DNA from: a virus
Length of the DNA: 34,041 nucleotides
Direction: 5' to 3' (one strand)
Virus record (IMG/VR): IMGVR_UViG_3300033049_000163
Coordinates: 1-34,041 of that record
Positions within the stretch are counted from its first letter, which is position 1. Each line of letters begins with the position of its first letter. Shown here piece by piece: positions 14,489-22,271 of the stretch. Made by a program: the position numbers and the translations under genes. The notes beneath the pieces are model-generated. The model searched no databases and was not told the DNA's origin. It was given only the letters and a program-made list of their open reading frames with translations.

Positions 14489-16450
14489 TTAATTACTCGC
14501 AAATACTTGAGGTGTATACATTTTTTGATAAACCATTACTTCTAAATATGGCTTTATCACGACAACACCTGAGCTGTAATTGATTGTTCCGTGAATATTG
14601 CCTAACTTGTCGTGTAAGTTACCTACAGTGTTATCAACCTTGGAATCTGTCAGGACCAATTCACTCAAATTCTGGTTAAGCTGATCTTGTAACTCCATTC
14701 TTAATTCAATACTACCTGGTTGAAGTGCATTACCTGTTCCCACATTAAAACTTAACTCTTGCTCAACAGTAGGAGTGATTATTGCGCTTTGATTTAATGG
14801 GTAACCCGTGTTGTAGTTAATTGTAAAAACTGTGCCCTTTTGGGGTAGGACTTTGGGTATAAATCTACCAACTCCAGTTGCATAGTTTATAGATCCCATT
14901 GCATCTCCATTAAACTTTCCTTGAGCATTGCTTGTAGCAGTTTTCTCAATGTCACCGACATTCCACTTCACGACAACACTATTTGCTGCAACAGCCTCTC
15001 CCAACTGTAACTCGAACGAAGGGCTTTCAAGAGTTAGATTTGAACGAACAAAAGTTGAGATTGGCGTACACCACAAAACGAGAATGTTGCTTCCAACATC
15101 GGCTAATTCACCTGTTGTCAAAAGCCAAGATCCAGTTTCGTAATTTATTGAACCTGAGCCGATAGATGTTGAACCTGCTTTGAGTTGGCCTGAACCATCA
15201 TCTTTAAGTTCATAAAACTTACCTTTCACCATGAATGACACAGAAACACTGCCCGGTGCAGGTGGAGGAATTAAAACTCCCGTCCAATTTGATCCTTGAT
15301 TATTTTGTGTCACTTGAATCGATTGGCTTTGGGTATTTTGTAAAGGTGTCGAAGCTGGTTTAAATGCAATGTTTAAAGTCGTATTCCCCGAACCTGCAGC
15401 TGTAGTCCATTGAATCAAGCCTTTTTGATAATCGATCGTTCCCACTTGAGTGCCAGCATTTGTTTTCAACAATCCCCCACTATCATTGACTTGTTGATTA
15501 AACAAAGCGAAACTGAGACTAGAAGGCATGACACTTGAACCTAAGTAAAAATTTTGAGATGGTGAAATAACAACTTGATAGCTTGCAGATACAACTCCAT
15601 CATTACCTGAAACTAAAGTAGACTTCTCACCTGAAGCATTTACATCAATGATCGCTGTTTCGCTTTGAGCGCTAGGGATAATCTGAGTAAAAACATCTTT
15701 TACATTTATTGTAAACTGGCCTAATTGAGCATCCTCAGTAGCTTGAGTTGAAGAGTAATATTTACCCGTATCAGCGACCAAAGAATCATGGATTACTGTT
15801 GTAGATTTTTGGCCTGCATACCAGTTTTTTGCAGATAACCCTATAAAATCAATTTCTAATGGGTCGCTAATACTATAGGTTGCAATCTTATATTCAATCT
15901 CTTTTTGATCAATAACGATTTTTGAAATACGGGTTTCAACTTTTAGTATTCGAACATATTGCTCATGGCTATTTATAAGCCCACCATTTGAAACCAACAC
16001 GATCGCATCACCCACATTACTTTCTATTTCACTGGTAAACATACAGACCTGAATCTGTTTCATACCCTGCCAAAGTGTATCTAGTGGCGTTCCTGCAATT
16101 TGAGTGCCCTTTGATAAATATGACTCAACTCGATTTTGTGCAGATTTACGTTGATCTGTATAATTTCCAGTGCTAAATAAAAGTGCTGAAACAGCAGGAT
16201 CTTTGGGGTTCTCAGATATAAATACGGTTGATCCCATTAATAAATCAGTATCAATTGTTGTTACCGCAGGAAATATCTTTCGCATTGATACATCGCCAAG
16301 GCTTCGATCTAATTCTGAAATGTCATTGAACAAGTTGTTACTCTGTCCATCAATGATGACTTGCCCATTGTATTTACCGCCCCCGTCATCATTATCACTT
16401 AAGCGCTCAGATTCATATAAAACTAAATCTTTAGTTTCAATTGGCATCAT
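14489..16450 (-). CDS. Tail structural protein with four NYxTG repeat modules (653 aa)
   Basis: The first ~240 residues form a distinct domain (LVLYESERLSDNDDGGGKYNG, DISELDRSLGDVSMRKIF) that looks like a conserved virion protein head. It is followed by four ~90-100-residue modules whose boxes are VGTIDYQKG (336-344), GSINYETG (433-440), GSINYATG (519-526) and GTINYSSG (621-628). Each module begins with a PxSV/SVxVxF-like strand. Such tandem beta modules fit an elongated tail-tip or fibre protein. Two ATGs are adjacent at 16450 and 16447; the GGAG four or seven bases upstream favours the second, giving MPIETKDL. The start overlaps the 137-aa gene by 14 bases. Confidence 0.7.
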   Translation of the reverse strand: MMPIETKDLVLYESERLSDNDDGGGKYNGQVIIDGQSNNLFNDISELDRSLGDVSMRKIFPAVTTIDTDLLMGSTVFISENPKDPAVSALLFSTGNYTDQRKSAQNRVESYLSKGTQIAGTPLDTLWQGMKQIQVCMFTSEIESNVGDAIVLVSNGGLINSHEQYVRILKVETRISKIVIDQKEIEYKIATYSISDPLEIDFIGLSAKNWYAGQKSTTVIHDSLVADTGKYYSSTQATEDAQLGQFTINVKDVFTQIIPSAQSETAIIDVNASGEKSTLVSGNDGVVSASYQVVISPSQNFYLGSSVMPSSLSFALFNQQVNDSGGLLKTNAGTQVGTIDYQKGLIQWTTAAGSGNTTLNIAFKPASTPLQNTQSQSIQVTQNNQGSNWTGVLIPPPAPGSVSVSFMVKGKFYELKDDGSGQLKAGSTSIGSGSINYETGSWLLTTGELADVGSNILVLWCTPISTFVRSNLTLESPSFELQLGEAVAANSVVVKWNVGDIEKTATSNAQGKFNGDAMGSINYATGVGRFIPKVLPQKGTVFTINYNTGYPLNQSAIITPTVEQELSFNVGTGNALQPGSIELRMELQDQLNQNLSELVLTDSKVDNTVGNLHDKLGNIHGTINYSSGVVVIKPYLEVMVYQKMYTPQVFASN

Positions 16451-16850
16451 TTATCTCCAAAAATCTTAGTGTCACGTTATATTCGTCATCTTCAGAAACA
16501 GTCGGATGCTCAAGCACAGGATTTGCTTCTATTGCTTTATCTTGATGATTAAAAACTACATTAAACGTGCGCTTGTCATGAAAATAGTTAAATTGAAGTT
16601 CAAATTTTTCTTGAAGAATTGACCAATCTTTTAACTTGCTAACAATATGCCTTTTTACCCACGCCATGTTTTTATCAGCTGTCAAAGTAATCAGACGACC
16701 CGATTTCTTTTTACCTTCCTGAATAATCAAAGCTCCATCTACTGCGCGATCTTGTTTCTGCTCAATCGGATTCCAATCAAATTCATCAGACCATAAAAAA
16801 CCGTCTGATAATGAGACGGTTTCTTGAGTTGATATACGTTTTAACTTCAT
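16437..16850 (-). CDS. Tail protein downstream of the tape measure (137 aa)
   Basis: A small late protein directly after the tape measure gene, three bases downstream. The N-terminal SLSDGFLWSDEFDWNPIEQ followed by GALIIQEGKKKSGRLITL matches a family of short phage tail proteins found just after the tape measure in many siphoviruses, where the consensus is L.DGLxWxDEFxWxPVxQ and GALIxQEG. It probably helps attach the tail tip or distal tail. Codons 10-18 form a terminator-like hairpin on the mRNA (16795-16821), unusual for a coding region. The start is supported by the conserved N-terminal motif after it. Confidence 0.75.
   Translation of the reverse strand: MKLKRISTQETVSLSDGFLWSDEFDWNPIEQKQDRAVDGALIIQEGKKKSGRLITLTADKNMAWVKRHIVSKLKDWSILQEKFELQFNYFHDKRTFNVVFNHQDKAIEANPVLEHPTVSEDDEYNVTLRFLEINDAN
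16795..16821 (-). terminator. Terminator-like hairpin inside the 5' end of a tail gene
   Basis: On the minus strand AACCGTCT, a 7-base loop and AGACGGTT run into six T. It looks like a normal intrinsic terminator but lies within codons 10-18 of the 137-aa gene, whose protein sequence is conserved across this stretch. If active it would attenuate everything downstream unless ribosomes or antitermination prevent it. Confidence 0.6.
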
Positions 16851-16853
16851 GTT

Positions 16854-19800
16854 TTACCCACTCTTTTTAAGTGTTTCAAGCCGTCTAAACAGTTCATTCA
16901 ATGTACTTTCTTGACTCGCATTCCCCATCAAGGAAACATCCTGTCCATTAAAATTAAAACTGTATTTAACTGTCTTACTTGGATCTGAATTGCTTGAAAG
17001 CGCGGCTGAGGTATTCTTTTGAGTTTCTGCATAAACATTTGGCGCCAATGCTTGCATTGTAGATTGCCCTTTGCCGTCAGAATAACGCTGTAATGCTTGT
17101 TCGATATATCTTGAACCGTCATACCCTGCTAATCCTTTCTTTCTTAGCTCTTGATACAACATGCTTGAAATATCCGTAAGCCCGCCAAGACTTCGATTCT
17201 TTTGCAGAACGTCTTGGTCTTTTGCGAGTGCGGTACCAAAAATATTTTGAGCTATTGACTCAGCTTGAGCATCGTCATAACCCATTTTTTTAAGCTCATC
17301 CCGGACATAACTCTTCGTATAGGATGTACTTGAAACAGCATTGGATTTTTTGGATTTTTCCTCTCTCGTTTTCGCTTCTGCCTCAGATTTTGCACTTAAA
17401 GCCTCATTCCATGCATCAATTGAATTTTGAGCCTCTTCTCTTGCAACCGCACCCATTTCACGATAGGCACTTGTTACACCGCTTGAAACAGTTGAAGCAT
17501 GAGACGAAGCAGCTTTATTCATTTCATCATAAGACTGTACAACTGCCTTTCCTGTATCATCAATTTGAACAGATAAACCAAGTGATGCAGCTTTTGCTTG
17601 AGTATGAGCAATTACAGCTTGATCACCTGAAGCAATCGCTGCTTGAATGGTTCTTTCATAAGCTTGTCTTAAACTTTCAGCGGTCGCTTGGCCACTACTT
17701 TGAATGGTATTAAAATCTGCCAAAGCTGATTGGGCTGCAAGCTTTAACTGCTCTTTAGTTTTAATCCCCAGACGTTCAAATGCTTGCTCAACAGGATTCA
17801 TGTCATCAGGAAGCTTTTGCATCACCTGACGAATTGCTTGAACACCTAGTTCAACCTGTTTTGTAGATATAACACCTTGTGTCTCAAACTCTTTTAACTT
17901 TGACATTGCAAAGTCTATTTCAGCTTGGGACTTTGCTGTTTCAAGCCATTTAACCCACGCTTGATATGTGACTTCACCAGCTTGTTTGCCTTGAACACCC
18001 AAAGCTGTGAGATTTTTTGAGAAGTTAACAACATTTACTCCCCCAGCTTTAAACTTTTCTGAAATTCTACTTAATAGAATATCTAAGTCTAGATCTAGAG
18101 CAGTAGCTGCTTTCCTTGCAACATCAGCGGAAGATTTCAAACCTGATGCAACCTCGGCTGAACGCGATTTTCGAGCTATATTTAATTCTTCTTCCTTTGT
18201 GTTTATAGCTGCCAATGCATCTTGCGCAGATTTTAAGGCATTCAAATCACCAGTTTTTCTAGCTTCTTCAATCTGCTTGGTAAGGGTAATTTTCTCAACT
18301 GCACTCGTTTTTAAATAAGCTTGAAAATCTGCCTCGGCTTTCTTCTCGCGCTCTTTTGCAAGTTCAGTGGCTTTGGTTTTTTCCTCGGTAGCAACTTTGG
18401 CTTCATTGAGTGATGCAACTGCTACCTTGCCGGATTGGTCAAGCGTTACCATGTAGCCTTTTTCAATCAGATCAGCTTGAATCTTTCCATCCATCACACC
18501 CTTATTGGCGGTAATGGCAGCTTCGGCATAGGATTGAACAGCTTTTAACTTTTCCTCCTCACTTGATTTTTTCCCTGCGACTTCCGAGTTTTGATCTGCA
18601 ATTATCTGATCAAGTTTAGCTTTTGAAGAAGCAACAGCTTCAGCATCTTTTTCTTTTTGTGTTTTTGATATCTCCTGAATGGCTTCAATGCCTTTGGATT
18701 TAAATTCCATTGCCTGATTTGATGATTGCTCATAATAACTTTTCGCTTTTAACGAAAGCTCCTCATATTCTTTTAGTGCGGCATCTTTATATTCACCAAA
18801 TAAAAGCTTTGACTTCCAATATGTAAATGCTGCTGCAACATCATAAATAACACCAGCAAGTAGGCTTGCCCCAATTTTCAAACCATTAAAACCATCATTG
18901 ATGAAACCAATTGCAACGTTTAACGCTTGCAAAAACTTTGTTAAACCATTGGTTTTATCGGACGCTTGATCTACCCCACTATTAAAATTAAATATATGGC
19001 TTAATAGGGAGTTTAATTGATCGCCTGCAATTTCGAGACTATTCCCAAGGGTGCTTGCCATGGATTTAAGTGCGTCATAAGCACTCATTAAGGCAGTCTT
19101 TAATGCCTCAATTGTTGCTGGATCAATCTTTTTAAGCTGATCCCCAACCCAAATAAATCCATCACCAATATCTTTTAAAACAAAATCAAGTTCCGAAATA
19201 TTATCAGCAAGAAGCACAAGCCATTGAGCTACAGTTGCAGATGCACCATTTGACTGGTCCATCTTACCAATCAATATTTCCCAGCTTGTCGATATACGTT
19301 GTAACGCATTACTAATTGTTGTAGGGAACTTATCGTAAGTCGCTTGCACTGATACAGATTGACTCTGAAGGGCTTTGACCACACGTTCAGAAGAAAGCTC
19401 GCCAGCTTCAGCCATCTTGCGAAGCTCACCTGTAGTTACACCTAAGCCTCTAGCTAAAGCTTCAGCTAATCCATAACCACCTTCCATGATGCTGTTAAAT
19501 TCTTCACCTCGAAGAACACCACCTTGCATTGCTTGAATAAATTGAGTGACTGCACCATCTGCAGCTTCTGCTGTGCCACCACCAATCTTAATCGCCTGGG
19601 TAACCGTCTTTGTTAGTTCTAACGCTTGTTGTTGCGTCATCCCCATATCTTTACCCACAGTGTTTAAACGTGTGAATAAATCAGCAGTCGTGGTTAGATT
19701 TGAGTTTGTAGCAAGCGCAACTTGATGAACACCTGCCATTGCCTGATTGAAGTTGCCACCATCTTTGGTGGCTATATTAATTCGTGCCGAAAGATTTGTA

Positions 19801-19964
19801 TATGAGTCCGCTGCTTGTGCCAAACCTTGAACACTTAAACCAACACCAACAGCAGCCATTGCAGCAACCAATGCATTTACTGCAAATTTAGCGCCATTCA
19901 TTCCTTGCTGCAAGCCTGCGGTATTAGCTAACAGGTTTAAGCGAAAATCCATTGATCCTGCCAT
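16854..19964 (-). CDS. Tail tape measure protein
   Basis: Sets tail length and is ejected into the host envelope during infection. The N-terminal ~240 residues carry the tape-measure domain: LSARINIATKDGGNFNQAMAG, then NTVGKDMGMTQQQALELT and VLRGEEFNSIMEGGYGLAEALARGLGVTTGELRKMAEAGEL. Alpha-helical, Ala/Lys/Gln-rich coiled-coil sequence follows through residues ~380-760, with hydrophobic patches around 350-385 (SLLAGVIYDVAAAFTYW). At 1036 residues it implies a long flexible tail. The usual rule of about 0.15 nm per residue gives about 155 nm, as an estimate only. I see no lytic transglycosylase or peptidase domain. It is followed after three bases by the 137-aa tail gene. Confidence 0.93.
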   Translation of the reverse strand: MAGSMDFRLNLLANTAGLQQGMNGAKFAVNALVAAMAAVGVGLSVQGLAQAADSYTNLSARINIATKDGGNFNQAMAGVHQVALATNSNLTTTADLFTRLNTVGKDMGMTQQQALELTKTVTQAIKIGGGTAEAADGAVTQFIQAMQGGVLRGEEFNSIMEGGYGLAEALARGLGVTTGELRKMAEAGELSSERVVKALQSQSVSVQATYDKFPTTISNALQRISTSWEILIGKMDQSNGASATVAQWLVLLADNISELDFVLKDIGDGFIWVGDQLKKIDPATIEALKTALMSAYDALKSMASTLGNSLEIAGDQLNSLLSHIFNFNSGVDQASDKTNGLTKFLQALNVAIGFINDGFNGLKIGASLLAGVIYDVAAAFTYWKSKLLFGEYKDAALKEYEELSLKAKSYYEQSSNQAMEFKSKGIEAIQEISKTQKEKDAEAVASSKAKLDQIIADQNSEVAGKKSSEEEKLKAVQSYAEAAITANKGVMDGKIQADLIEKGYMVTLDQSGKVAVASLNEAKVATEEKTKATELAKEREKKAEADFQAYLKTSAVEKITLTKQIEEARKTGDLNALKSAQDALAAINTKEEELNIARKSRSAEVASGLKSSADVARKAATALDLDLDILLSRISEKFKAGGVNVVNFSKNLTALGVQGKQAGEVTYQAWVKWLETAKSQAEIDFAMSKLKEFETQGVISTKQVELGVQAIRQVMQKLPDDMNPVEQAFERLGIKTKEQLKLAAQSALADFNTIQSSGQATAESLRQAYERTIQAAIASGDQAVIAHTQAKAASLGLSVQIDDTGKAVVQSYDEMNKAASSHASTVSSGVTSAYREMGAVAREEAQNSIDAWNEALSAKSEAEAKTREEKSKKSNAVSSTSYTKSYVRDELKKMGYDDAQAESIAQNIFGTALAKDQDVLQKNRSLGGLTDISSMLYQELRKKGLAGYDGSRYIEQALQRYSDGKGQSTMQALAPNVYAETQKNTSAALSSNSDPSKTVKYSFNFNGQDVSLMGNASQESTLNELFRRLETLKKSG

Positions 19965-19966
19965 GC

Positions 19967-20494
19967 TTAAACCTCACCACCAAATAAACAAGGTTGAATT
20001 TGACGATCCACATTTGCTATAGCGGTTTCAAGCATATCTCGTTGTTTTTTCCACTGAGACAACCCACGACCACACGCGCTTGCAAAGTCTTTTTCACATT
20101 CAAGTTTTGCATTCAATGCTTCGCGCATTTGCAATAGAGAAAAACTATCTATCTGTAGTAATGCTCTAGCTTCAAAGAATGCTCGTACCAATGCTTTTTT
20201 AAATGCAATAACTCTTGGGCTATTTCTTAGCAGTGTCATTAGAAAGGTTGCTTGTTGCTCATCTAAAATAGCGTATTCCGTAGCTTTGGCGTACCCACCT
20301 TGCTGTAATGGTTCACCCTTTCGGATTTCAAATCTAATAGGGCTTAGGTCTGCAAAATCTGGTCTATATGTTCTTACAAGTTTAATTACACTGGCATGCT
20401 GCAACCCCAAACCTATAGCGATCTGTAGCGTAGATGTATAAGGTTTAGAATTTTCAACATCCACAAGTTTCACAGGAATAAATTTCGCATTCAT
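19967..20494 (-). CDS. rha: Rha family phage regulatory protein
   Basis: The Rha N-terminal domain is recognisable: VKLVDVENSKPYTSTLQIAIGLGLQHASVIKLVR, then YAILDEQQATFLMTLLRNSPRVIAFKKALVRAFFEAR, in the HxxVIKxIR...ExxxLxxxQATFLxTLxRNTxxVVxFKxxLVxxF pattern. In phages phi80 and P22-like elements, Rha interferes with growth in hosts lacking IHF and is regarded as a regulator. The short helical tail (KLECEKDFASACGRGLSQWKKQRDMLETA) replaces the usual antirepressor or other C-terminal domain. A good AAAGGAG lies upstream of the ATG. Rha genes usually sit in early or regulatory regions, so its place between the moron pair and the tape measure gene, behind two terminators, is odd and suggests late acquisition. 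Confidence 0.85.
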   Translation of the reverse strand: MNAKFIPVKLVDVENSKPYTSTLQIAIGLGLQHASVIKLVRTYRPDFADLSPIRFEIRKGEPLQQGGYAKATEYAILDEQQATFLMTLLRNSPRVIAFKKALVRAFFEARALLQIDSFSLLQMREALNAKLECEKDFASACGRGLSQWKKQRDMLETAIANVDRQIQPCLFGGEV

Positions 20495-20576
20495 TTAAAT
20501 CACTCCTTTTCATTTAAGCAAATGCTTGAATGCAAATTCGATAGCATTTGTTTTTTAGTTGCCATATTTCAGGCAT

Positions 20577-20604
20577 TAAAAAAGCCGACTTTTTGGGTCG
20601 GCTT
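20577..20604 (-). terminator. Intrinsic terminator upstream of rha
   Basis: On the minus strand AAGCCGAC, a GGTTTTT-type loop read as CCAAAAA, and GTCGGCTT extend into a six-T run. Together with the next hairpin it makes a double terminator between the moron pair and rha. Confidence 0.8.
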
Positions 20605-20694
20605 CGCTTGGTTAAATCTTAAATCTTGTCAATGGGTTTTTATAATTGTTTTAGTTGTAATAGTGCGGTTTACAACTTTTAAGTTTTAGAGAAT

Positions 20695-20720
20695 AAAAAA
20701 GCACCCTAGGGTGCTTTTTT
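20695..20720. terminator. Bidirectional terminator after the moron pair
   Basis: GCACCC and GGGTGC with a two-base TA centre are flanked by six A and six T. It lies eight bases after the stop of the gene at 20728 and can act on both strands. Confidence 0.85.
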
Positions 20721-20727
20721 ATTAATC

Positions 20728-21306
20728 TCAACAATAATCAATTAATGCTGTCGCATTCCTTTGGTGATCAGACCCCATACTTATAAAAAGATTAGAAACA
20801 TCTTCATTCTTCTGCATAAATTGTAAAAATCCATTGATTGAAAAATTATAGGATTTTAATAACTCTTGCTTCATCTTTGCTTCACAATCAGATTTAGTTA
20901 CATGGCCTTCCAAATCCCGTTTAATTTGTTGCATATCTTTAACCGGCTGAGATAAAGCGACCCTAGATGTAGATCCAGCCACAGTAAACGCATCACTCCA
21001 TCGTCCAGCCAAATCAACATAGAATTTCTTTTCAGCTATAGTTATTTTTGGAGATTCGACAACTTTTTTAGCCTCCTGGTAGTCCATCATGTATTTGCTT
21101 TGAAGCTCTTTGATCCTAATGTCCGTTGCTTCTTTTAATTCTTTTTTAGCAAACTCTTGATTTGCAATTGCTTGAGCATCAATTAACTTTTGTTTCTGCT
21201 CAACTTCAGCCTGCTTTAATCGAGCCATATCTTCTTTATTGCTTTTATTGATGAAATAACCAATCAATAAAACAATAACAATGAGAGCACCTACAAGGTA
21301 TTTCAC
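20728..21306 (-). CDS. Membrane-anchored coiled-coil protein (moron gene 2), unknown
   Basis: A 192-residue protein with one N-terminal transmembrane helix (residues ~3-21, LVGALIVIVLLIGYF), then a charged coiled coil (NKEDMARLKQAEVEQKQKLIDAQ through DIRIKELQSKYM). A compact domain with two cysteines follows (SDCEAKM; final residue Cys). A TTG at 21321 is open, but the GTG at 21306 is eight bases from GGGAG and directly follows the upstream stop, so I choose it. With the secreted protein upstream it forms a unit with its own promoter and terminators. The anchored coiled coil could resemble an i-spanin, but the size and position away from the lysis genes argue against that; an envelope-modifying or exclusion role is possible. 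Confidence 0.6.
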   Translation of the reverse strand: MKYLVGALIVIVLLIGYFINKSNKEDMARLKQAEVEQKQKLIDAQAIANQEFAKKELKEATDIRIKELQSKYMMDYQEAKKVVESPKITIAEKKFYVDLAGRWSDAFTVAGSTSRVALSQPVKDMQQIKRDLEGHVTKSDCEAKMKQELLKSYNFSINGFLQFMQKNEDVSNLFISMGSDHQRNATALIDYC

Positions 21307-21308
21307 AA

Positions 21309-21593
21309 TCAACGCTCCCAAACAATTTTAGTTATAACTCCACCAATTACAGTCAAAGTATATCTCACACCATCTATCGTATAGCGGTAATCTGTTGCAA
21401 AAGCGATACGCCCATTAGCATCCCTTGTTTTGTATTCATAAGAAGATTCAGGATTACCTAATGTTTGAATCATATTGCCTTGAGAATCACCTTTACTCAC
21501 AAAACTATTTGATGATCTAACACTTTGTGCTTCAGTAGCAGCATATATATTGGTAGAAGCAAAAAATAAAAAAGCTAAAAATAATTTTTTCAT
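21309..21593 (-). CDS. Secreted small protein (moron gene 1), unknown
   Basis: A 94-residue protein with a clear Sec signal peptide (MKKLFLAFLFFASTNIYA, cleavage after AYA-type IYA at ~18). The mature domain contains FVSKGDSQGNMIQTLGNPESSYEYKTRDANGRIAFATDYRYTIDG. The G-D-S..LGNP pattern and the closing VITKIVWER resemble DUF2845/SmpA-OmlA-like small periplasmic beta proteins, in which a helix ending LGxP packs on a sheet. GAGGGG lies six bases before the ATG, and a promoter is visible 24 bases upstream. Two bases separate its stop from the GTG of the next gene. The periplasmic location suggests an effect on the host envelope; the role is unknown. Confidence 0.65.
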   Translation of the reverse strand: MKKLFLAFLFFASTNIYAATEAQSVRSSNSFVSKGDSQGNMIQTLGNPESSYEYKTRDANGRIAFATDYRYTIDGVRYTLTVIGGVITKIVWER

Positions 21594-21616
21594 GATATTC
21601 CCCTCATTATTTGAAC

Positions 21617-21645
21617 AGAATATATATTGCCTAGAGGTTGTGCAA
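21617..21645 (-). promoter_or_regulatory. Candidate sigma-70 promoter of the moron pair
   Basis: On the minus strand TTGCAC (21640-21645) is followed after 17 bases by TATTCT (21617-21622), or after 15 bases by TATATT (21619-21624). The AT-rich gap of 60 bases is otherwise empty, and the downstream gene has a strong ribosome binding site. Confidence 0.5.
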
Positions 21646-21653
21646 TGTGAAAA

Positions 21654-22208
21654 TTACCCTTTATTCATACTATCGATATATTTGTTATATCCATTTTTGT
21701 CAGCATGATATGCAACACGCAAGCTATTTCCCATGCTTAACAATGTATTTCTTTCATTTCGATGTGCTGCCTTGAGGTACTCTTTAAAAGTCCCAAAGCT
21801 ATAATTTAAAATATCCGAATGTCTATGCCCTTTACTTATTAAGTACTGAAATGAATCAAACCAGGTGTACTTCTCTTTAGAATCATTTTTTTTATTATTT
21901 TCTTGATTGAAATATGCTTGATTTACTTCGACTAGATTCTTAAATAACTCAAGTAATTCACCTTCATTTTCTAATAATTTAGGATCTAAGTCTGAGACAT
22001 TTGTTACTAAAGACGCAACCATGATCACTTGAAATTTTAGTTTTTTAAAAACATCAACAAATACTTCATCACTAAAATTATTATTGAACATAATTCTAAT
22101 TGGCTCAGCAAATTCGGACCACTGATCAAAATCTTTCATCAGAACTTGTCGGATTTCAATTTCATCTTTAAATGCAGATCTATTCGAAGCTAGAAAAAAC
22201 TCATTCAT
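21654..22208 (-). CDS. Tail assembly chaperone-like protein
   Basis: A 184-residue helical protein directly downstream of the tail tube gene. Its C-terminal half contains YTWFDSFQYLISKGHRHSDILNYSFGTFKEYLKAAHRNE, the pattern of tail assembly chaperones (WxDxxxxLxxxGHxxxDILxYsxxxxxxxLxAA), which keep the tape measure soluble during tail building. In many phages this gene has a programmed frameshift; I see no second overlapping frame here. The longest open frame starts at 22247, but that ATG lies in the loop of the terminator at 22232-22252, so the ATG at 22208 (MNEFFLASN) is the credible start. Confidence 0.7.
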   Translation of the reverse strand: MNEFFLASNRSAFKDEIEIRQVLMKDFDQWSEFAEPIRIMFNNNFSDEVFVDVFKKLKFQVIMVASLVTNVSDLDPKLLENEGELLELFKNLVEVNQAYFNQENNKKNDSKEKYTWFDSFQYLISKGHRHSDILNYSFGTFKEYLKAAHRNERNTLLSMGNSLRVAYHADKNGYNKYIDSMNKG

Positions 22209-22231
22209 ATTGATTACTCGAAAACAGGCAC

Positions 22232-22252
22232 AAAAAAAGACGCTCATGCGCC
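22232..22252 (-). terminator. Intrinsic terminator after the tail tube gene
   Basis: On the minus strand GGCGC, an ATGA loop and GCGTC precede seven T. An outer AGGCAC/GTGCCT pair (22226-22231 with 22256-22261) can extend the structure around the T run. It lies 20 bases after the tail tube stop, as expected where a highly expressed gene ends. Confidence 0.75.
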
Positions 22253-22271
22253 CCTGTGCCTGTAGTCTTAA

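Noticed and set aside
17324-17713. A 129-codon + strand frame antisense to the tape measure gene
   Set aside because: It is His/Leu/Gln-rich low-complexity antisense of coiled-coil codons; no homology pattern or ribosome binding site.
20728-21306. Replacement i-spanin for the broken lysis genes
   Set aside because: It has an N-terminal helix plus coiled coil like an i-spanin, but it lies far from the lysis genes in a separate transcription unit, and its partner is a soluble secreted protein without a lipobox rather than an Rz1-like lipoprotein.
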